Positions 60,099 to 64,000 of a DNA stretch of 64,000 nucleotides are shown here, in pieces; within the stretch, counting starts at the first letter, position 1; each line of letters starts with the position of its first letter. The translations under genes were made by a program, and so were the position numbers. Origin of the DNA: Agrococcus terreus (GTDB taxonomy: Bacteria > Actinomycetota > Actinomycetes > Actinomycetales > Microbacteriaceae); the NCBI RefSeq assembly GCF_014645235.1, contig NZ_BMLM01000001.1:1922001-1986000 (forward strand). The letters are read 5' to 3'. The notes beneath the pieces were generated by a model. It saw only the letters and a list, made by a program, of their open reading frames with translations, did not search any database and was not told the origin of the DNA.

Positions 60099-60599
60099 AT
60101 GTGCCTGCTCGGAGGCGGCGGGCGCAGCGAGCTGCTCACTGAGTTGACCCGCGAGTGGATGTCGGATCACCCGAAGCAGCCTTGGTTACTGTTCCTCGCC
60201 GACCGAGCCGACGATTTCCTATCTCTCTGTTGCCTCGAACACGAGCGCACCTGGATCGAGCGCATGTTCGCGAGCCTTAGCGATCACGCCATCTACAACG
60301 CGCTCCTGGCGGAGTGCGCCGCAGAGGGAGCCATTCTCGACGCCCGTCGACGTCGGGCGCGTATCGCGCTCGTTCACGGCAAGCCGGTCGCCGTCGCGGT
60401 AGTGGAGTCGGTTCAGGGATACGCCGAGTTCACCAGCGGTACTGCGCTCTACATCGCGCTGGAGGCGTTCGTCGATGGCACCGACCCGAAAGCTGCTCTC
60501 GCGGAACGGATCGATGAGTTCAACGCTCTGCAGGCTGGGAAGGACGCCGCGACGTATTGGCGTGAGCGCATCGCAGCCGAGGGTTGGCCACTGCCGTAG
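60099..60599 (+). CDS. hypothetical protein
   Basis: A 166-residue soluble protein with no recognised domain. Features: MSDHPKQPWLLFLADRADDF (ATG 60156 region could be the true start), HERTWIERMFASLSDHAIYNALL, and a C-terminal TSGTALYIALEAFVDG followed by ALAERIDEFNALQAG. Codon use is island-like. No ribosome site at either candidate start. Confidence 0.55.
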   Translation: MCLLGGGGRSELLTELTREWMSDHPKQPWLLFLADRADDFLSLCCLEHERTWIERMFASLSDHAIYNALLAECAAEGAILDARRRRARIALVHGKPVAVAVVESVQGYAEFTSGTALYIALEAFVDGTDPKAALAERIDEFNALQAGKDAATYWRERIAAEGWPLP

Positions 60600-60646
60600 C
60601 CGGTCGGTGCCGGTGCGATGTCAGAACCCACTGTCAATCTGAGAGG

Positions 60647-61387
60647 GTGACTGAGCTTGCTTACATGGTGCGCGAAGACTGGGGACAGCACGGCACCGCG
60701 ATGATTCCGCAGAGCGCCGTAATCCGAGACTGGATCGGCGATCCGCCGTACCTCTTTGCGGTCACGGATGTGAAGAAGTTCGATCACGACGACCGCGGCG
60801 CAGACGTCGAAGCCGCGCAGTTCATCGCACCCGAGGAGCCCGATCGGATCGTCTTCAACATCCGAGAACTCGGCGGCCTAGAACGCGACGATAAGGTCGT
60901 CGACCACGCGGTCGTCGTCCTGCATCCGTTCGGGCAGCACGAGCTTGAGACGATTCGCCGTGCGGTCGAGGCCGATTCAATCGGCAAGCTCTTCGTCCTG
61001 ATCTGGTCCCCCTACGACACGGTGCGCACCTGGCTCGACGGCCTCGGGGCGCTCAACCTCCACACCCGAGAAGCCGTCCCGGCCAGCGACCCGCTTCTGC
61101 TCGCAGCCGCCGAAATGATTCAAAACGAGGACTACAACGGTCTGGGCTCGGGACGCGGTAAAGACGCCGTGGTGCAGCTCGTCCGCGCATTCGCCGCCGA
61201 GGGGTATCCCGTCGCGCCGGATACCTGGCTGCGCGCCTACTTCGCGGTCGGCGGCAGCTTTCACCACGCCGAGTCGATCGAGAAGCTGGTCAAGGAGATG
61301 AAGGCGGGGACGCGCCACCGCGTGAAGCCGCGTTACCGCGACAACATCGTCGAGATCATGCGCGAGCAGCTCGCCGCGAAAAACTAG
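60647..61387 (+). CDS. hypothetical protein upstream of GIY-YIG gene
   Basis: A 246-residue protein with no family I can name. It has VVDHAVVVLHPFGQHELETI, GKLFVLIWSPYDTVRTWLDG, a helical SGRGKDAVVQLVRAFAAEGY and a basic C-terminus (RHRVKPRYRDNIVEI). GTG 60647 follows CAATCT by six bases, consistent with a leaderless start. Its TAG stop is in the same frame as the GIY-YIG gene that follows, with no intervening stop. Confidence 0.65.
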   Translation: MTELAYMVREDWGQHGTAMIPQSAVIRDWIGDPPYLFAVTDVKKFDHDDRGADVEAAQFIAPEEPDRIVFNIRELGGLERDDKVVDHAVVVLHPFGQHELETIRRAVEADSIGKLFVLIWSPYDTVRTWLDGLGALNLHTREAVPASDPLLLAAAEMIQNEDYNGLGSGRGKDAVVQLVRAFAAEGYPVAPDTWLRAYFAVGGSFHHAESIEKLVKEMKAGTRHRVKPRYRDNIVEIMREQLAAKN

Positions 61388-61510
61388 ACGAGCCTGACCA
61401 CGAGTGCGCGCGAAAGACGGCACGATCGACTCCTGGCTCTGACTCTCGGCCCGCTCCTCATCGACGCCGGTATCGACCCCACACAGGCGCTCGTCATCCG
61501 CCACGCCTTC

Positions 61511-62245
61511 GTGACCGAGCCGGAAGAGAGCGGGCTGCAGGGACTGCACGCGGACTCCACCGACGCCGAGATCATGTCCTATACGGCGACACAATCCTCG
61601 GACACGAGACGGTTCCCTGCGGCGCCGCCGCGATTCTGGGTGGTGTTCATCAAGGAGGGCGGAGACCAGGCGCGGTTCTGGTCTGTGGTGGAGAACCGCG
61701 GCCAGATCGCTTACGACGACATCCGGCGTGCCTTCGACGTCGTCGAGTCCGATCACATGGCCGACCTTCGCAAGCAGCTCGTGATTGGGTGGAAGTCGCC
61801 ACGAACCTGGCGGATGAACGCCAGCACGGCGGCGAGCTATCCGGTGATCGGCATTGCAGACGCCGAGCCGATTGCGTTCCCCGGCTTCGATCGCCTCGTC
61901 CTAAGCCATGTCCAGCTACAGGCGGTGATGCGCGAGCATCGCTACGCCTCGTGGCGTACCGCGCTCTCCTCGGTGGTCGGGATCTGCCTAATCACCGACA
62001 CATCCGACGGCAGGCACTATGTCGGCAAGGCCGACGGCGCCGAGAGTGTTCGACAGCGCTGGAACGCCTACGCGACCAACGGGCACGGCGGCAACGTCGA
62101 GCTTCGTCGCGTCGACCCCAAGAACTTCCGGTTCTCGCTACTCCAAGTCTTCGATCCATCCACGCCGACGCGAGACCTCGACGCGGCCGAGGGCCACTTC
62201 AAGGACGCGCTCGACAGCCGCCGTGACGGGCTGAATCGGAATTGA
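61511..62245 (+). CDS. GIY-YIG nuclease-domain protein
   Basis: At least 244 residues. The C-terminal GIY-YIG domain (about 155-244) reads GICLITDTSDGRHYVGKADG, VRQRWNAYATNGHGGN (catalytic Arg) and ends with AEGHFKDALDSRRDGLNRN, which supplies the Glu and Asn. The N-terminal part has FPAAPPRFWVVFIKEGG and KSPRTWRMNA. Protein-like sequence (LTLGPLLIDAGIDP) continues upstream of GTG 61511 to about 61433, where only CTG codons could start. Convergent with the ATPase-nuclease gene 21 bases away. Confidence 0.82.
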   Translation: MTEPEESGLQGLHADSTDAEIMSYTATQSSDTRRFPAAPPRFWVVFIKEGGDQARFWSVVENRGQIAYDDIRRAFDVVESDHMADLRKQLVIGWKSPRTWRMNASTAASYPVIGIADAEPIAFPGFDRLVLSHVQLQAVMREHRYASWRTALSSVVGICLITDTSDGRHYVGKADGAESVRQRWNAYATNGHGGNVELRRVDPKNFRFSLLQVFDPSTPTRDLDAAEGHFKDALDSRRDGLNRN

Positions 62246-62266
62246 GCCCGGATTCGCCTCTCTCTA

Positions 62267-64000
62267 CTATGCGGTGTTGCCGGGCTCGTCCTCGGTGGCC
62301 AGACCTTCCGGAATCATCTCGGCATACTGCTCCCGAATGAAGGCCAAGCCCTCGGCGAGTGACGGGTCGAACTCGAGCGAGTTCGTCACGAACTCCAAGC
62401 GACGCTTGTTCTCGTCGATGATGTCCCGCCAACGTCGCACGTAGGCGCGAACCGCTGGACGCCCCGGCTTCTTGTCGGGCTCAAACACCAACCCAAGTTC
62501 TCGGTCGGATCCGATGATCGAGTTGTCCATGACCCCGTCGTAGTCCGTGACGACAAGGATGAATTCCCACACGGAGCGATCGCTCGCAAACGCTGCGTTG
62601 TCGACGACGACATTGATGTAGTCCTCGATCTGGTTGCGCTCAACGCGGCCTGCGGTGATGTCAGGTGCCTTCAGCTCGACCACGAGGTGGCGGATCCGGT
62701 CGTGCTCCTTCGCCTTCACTGCGAGATGGAGATCGATGCGGCCCGTCTTGCCGTCCCAGCGCTTGACCGGCTCAACCTTGCCGTCCGGGAGCCCTTCGAG
62801 CTTGAGGTGGGTACGCAGCATCTGCGTCAGCCCTCGCTCGCTGTTCATGAAGTGGTACTCCTCGCCAAAGATCCAGAGCTCGTGCTCCAGGAACTTGTGG
62901 AGGTGGTCGCGTTCGCCGACCTTCTTCGAGTCCTCGGGATCGAACAGCAAGTGCTCAAGGCCGGCGAGGAACTTGCTGCGGCTAGTGACGAGGTTGGCGC
63001 TTCGGATCACACCCGCGAGCGACGTCTCGCTCAGCAGCTTGGTAAGCGCCTTTCGGTCCTGCTCGCTGAGGGCCACGAACTCGCTGACGAGGACCGCCAG
63101 GTTCTCGGGATCGGTCTTCAACGCATCGCGCAACAGGTTGAGGGTGAGTTGCGCCCCGTCCTTGCGCTTCGGAATCTGGGGTACCAGCGCACTCGACACG
63201 ATGTCGAAGACGGCGCGCTCCGCCTTGTCGGCCTCGGTCGCAGGCTCATCCTTGTAGGGATAGATGCCCTTGTTCTTCCACTCGTCGATCTGGTCTCGTC
63301 GACGAGCGCGACGACGCGCGGCGAAGTGGTCTTTCACCGCCGTTCGAGTCGCGCGCCAGACCGCACCGGCCGGGTCGGGAGCCATGTCGCCAAGACCGAG
63401 GTCGGCGAGCGATTCCGTGTCGAAACCGGGCCAGGTGACATAAGCCGAGTACGCCGCCTGCGCTTCGATCTCCGATCCGGAGGCCTCCACCACGAACCTC
63501 TCGGCGTCCTCGCCGAAGTAGATCGCTCGGTGCTTGCCGGTGCGCCATTCAATGATGCGGATCGACACGACAGCATCACTGTCGCTGTCGAGCACCGCGG
63601 TCACGGTCGTGTCGTCGAGGATCTCGTCGGCGGGGTCCAGCTTGGCGCCATCGACGATGACGGTGAGGGAGTCATCGTTGAGCAGGACAGGCGCGAAGTG
63701 CGAGGTGAGCACCGTCAGCGTCGAGTCGCTGATGAGCGAATTCAGGCTGCGGTCCTGCTCGTTCAGCGCGGTGACGATCGTGCCCGTAGTGGTGGCGGCT
63801 GACGGCTGGGCGTCCCAGCTGAATGGCTCTGCGCGTTCCTTCGCACCCTCGATGACCACGCGCTCACGTTCGCCCGCGGTGTTGACGCTTTCGCTCGCCC
63901 ACGTCACGCGGGATCCAAGCGCGAACGCACGAAGACGGCCTTCACCGAGCTTGCCGTGGAGTCCGCGCTTATCGTTCTTCGACCGTGCAGCGAGTGCCTT
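62267..64000 (-). CDS. GHKL ATPase fused to PD-(D/E)XK nuclease-like domain (N-terminus beyond window)
   Basis: At least 577 residues, open to the right edge. The edge reads KNDKRGLHGKLGEGRLRAFA, matching the G-rich ATP lid of Hsp90/MORC-type GHKL ATPases (HATPase_c_3). A linker with ARRRARRRDQIDEWKNKG follows. The C-terminal third has LEHELWIFGEEYHFM, then GRIDLHLAV (Asp codon 62732-62734) and HLVVELKAP (Glu and Lys codons at 62675 and 62669), the D...ExK pattern of PD-(D/E)XK nucleases as in Shedu/DUF4263 proteins. GTG 63907 is internal. Likely a defence effector; this is inference. Confidence 0.82.
   Translation of the reverse strand, partial: KALAARSKNDKRGLHGKLGEGRLRAFALGSRVTWASESVNTAGERERVVIEGAKERAEPFSWDAQPSAATTTGTIVTALNEQDRSLNSLISDSTLTVLTSHFAPVLLNDDSLTVIVDGAKLDPADEILDDTTVTAVLDSDSDAVVSIRIIEWRTGKHRAIYFGEDAERFVVEASGSEIEAQAAYSAYVTWPGFDTESLADLGLGDMAPDPAGAVWRATRTAVKDHFAARRRARRRDQIDEWKNKGIYPYKDEPATEADKAERAVFDIVSSALVPQIPKRKDGAQLTLNLLRDALKTDPENLAVLVSEFVALSEQDRKALTKLLSETSLAGVIRSANLVTSRSKFLAGLEHLLFDPEDSKKVGERDHLHKFLEHELWIFGEEYHFMNSERGLTQMLRTHLKLEGLPDGKVEPVKRWDGKTGRIDLHLAVKAKEHDRIRHLVVELKAPDITAGRVERNQIEDYINVVVDNAAFASDRSVWEFILVVTDYDGVMDNSIIGSDRELGLVFEPDKKPGRPAVRAYVRRWRDIIDENKRRLEFVTNSLEFDPSLAEGLAFIREQYAEMIPEGLATEDEPGNTA

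Larger units (their letters stand above)
57960..64000. other. accessory genomic island (runs off the right edge)
   Basis: From about 57,960 the sequence has clearly lower GC, more A/T-ending codons and many genes without homologues in core loci. Genes switch strand often. Content is an HTH protein, DUF2971, a frameshifted gene, two unknown proteins, a GIY-YIG protein and a GHKL ATPase-nuclease. No tRNA, integrase or direct-repeat boundary was found at this end. Confidence 0.75.

Overview
The window is about 73% G+C, with SD-led and leaderless genes, GTG/TTG starts and a dcw (division and cell wall) cluster. Gene content and synteny point to an actinobacterium of the Microbacteriaceae. Agrococcus is a reasonable guess, but the genus is inference only. 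From about position 58,000 the base composition falls and the codon choice changes, which marks an accessory island that runs off the right edge.

Layout. 1-8532 (minus strand): dcw operon mraZ-rsmH-ftsL-ftsI-murE-murF-mraY-murD; murD is cut by the window start. A three-copy MraZ box array lies upstream of mraZ. 8868-17008: a block resembling the mycobacterial Rv2173-Rv2187 neighbourhood: polyprenyl diphosphate synthase, Rv2175c-type DNA-binding protein, PASTA Ser/Thr kinase, class II DAHP synthase, acyltransferase and long-chain acyl-CoA ligase. 17051-24710: methyltransferase, peptide deformylase, pyruvate carboxylase, a solo ParA-like ATPase, and the garA-ftsR-MerR regulatory trio. 24859-31782: AzlCD exporter, a three-gene operon (DNA glycosylase, glutamine amidotransferase, glycerate kinase), LLM flavin oxidoreductase, thiolase, a tiny acidic protein and a VOC protein. 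31980-34543: two tandem paralogous membrane-anchored proteins with proline-rich tails and an identically spaced cysteine pair; I do not recognise the family. 34622-43696: mycoredoxin, MmpL exporter with divergent TetR, an orphan histidine kinase divergent from an ArsB/NhaD-type transporter, a uronate-dehydrogenase-like SDR with an aldo/keto reductase, and a TOPRIM-like protein. 43771-47654: LacI regulator with two operators, sugar kinase, RpiB-type isomerase and MHS transporter, probably one catabolic operon. 47716-50211: peroxide-stress operon ohrR-ohr-doxX-quinone oxidoreductase with an OhrR-type operator. 50326-57951: small secreted protein, a gene remnant, VOC protein, a cysteine-free FeS-BCP-type photolyase with DUF2256, amidohydrolase, GlcD-type oxidase and small membrane proteins.

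58,000-64,000 (island): HTH protein, DUF2971 protein, a frameshifted small gene, two unrecognised proteins, a GIY-YIG nuclease-like protein, and a GHKL ATPase fused to a PD-(D/E)XK nuclease-like domain that continues beyond the window. This looks like a defence island; the ATPase-nuclease fusion with the convergent GIY-YIG gene is the best candidate for an under-described system.

Regulation. A -10 hexamer (TANNNT) sits exactly six bases before the start codon of at least six genes, so their transcripts should begin at the start codon and be leaderless. Long perfect hairpins close most transcription units.
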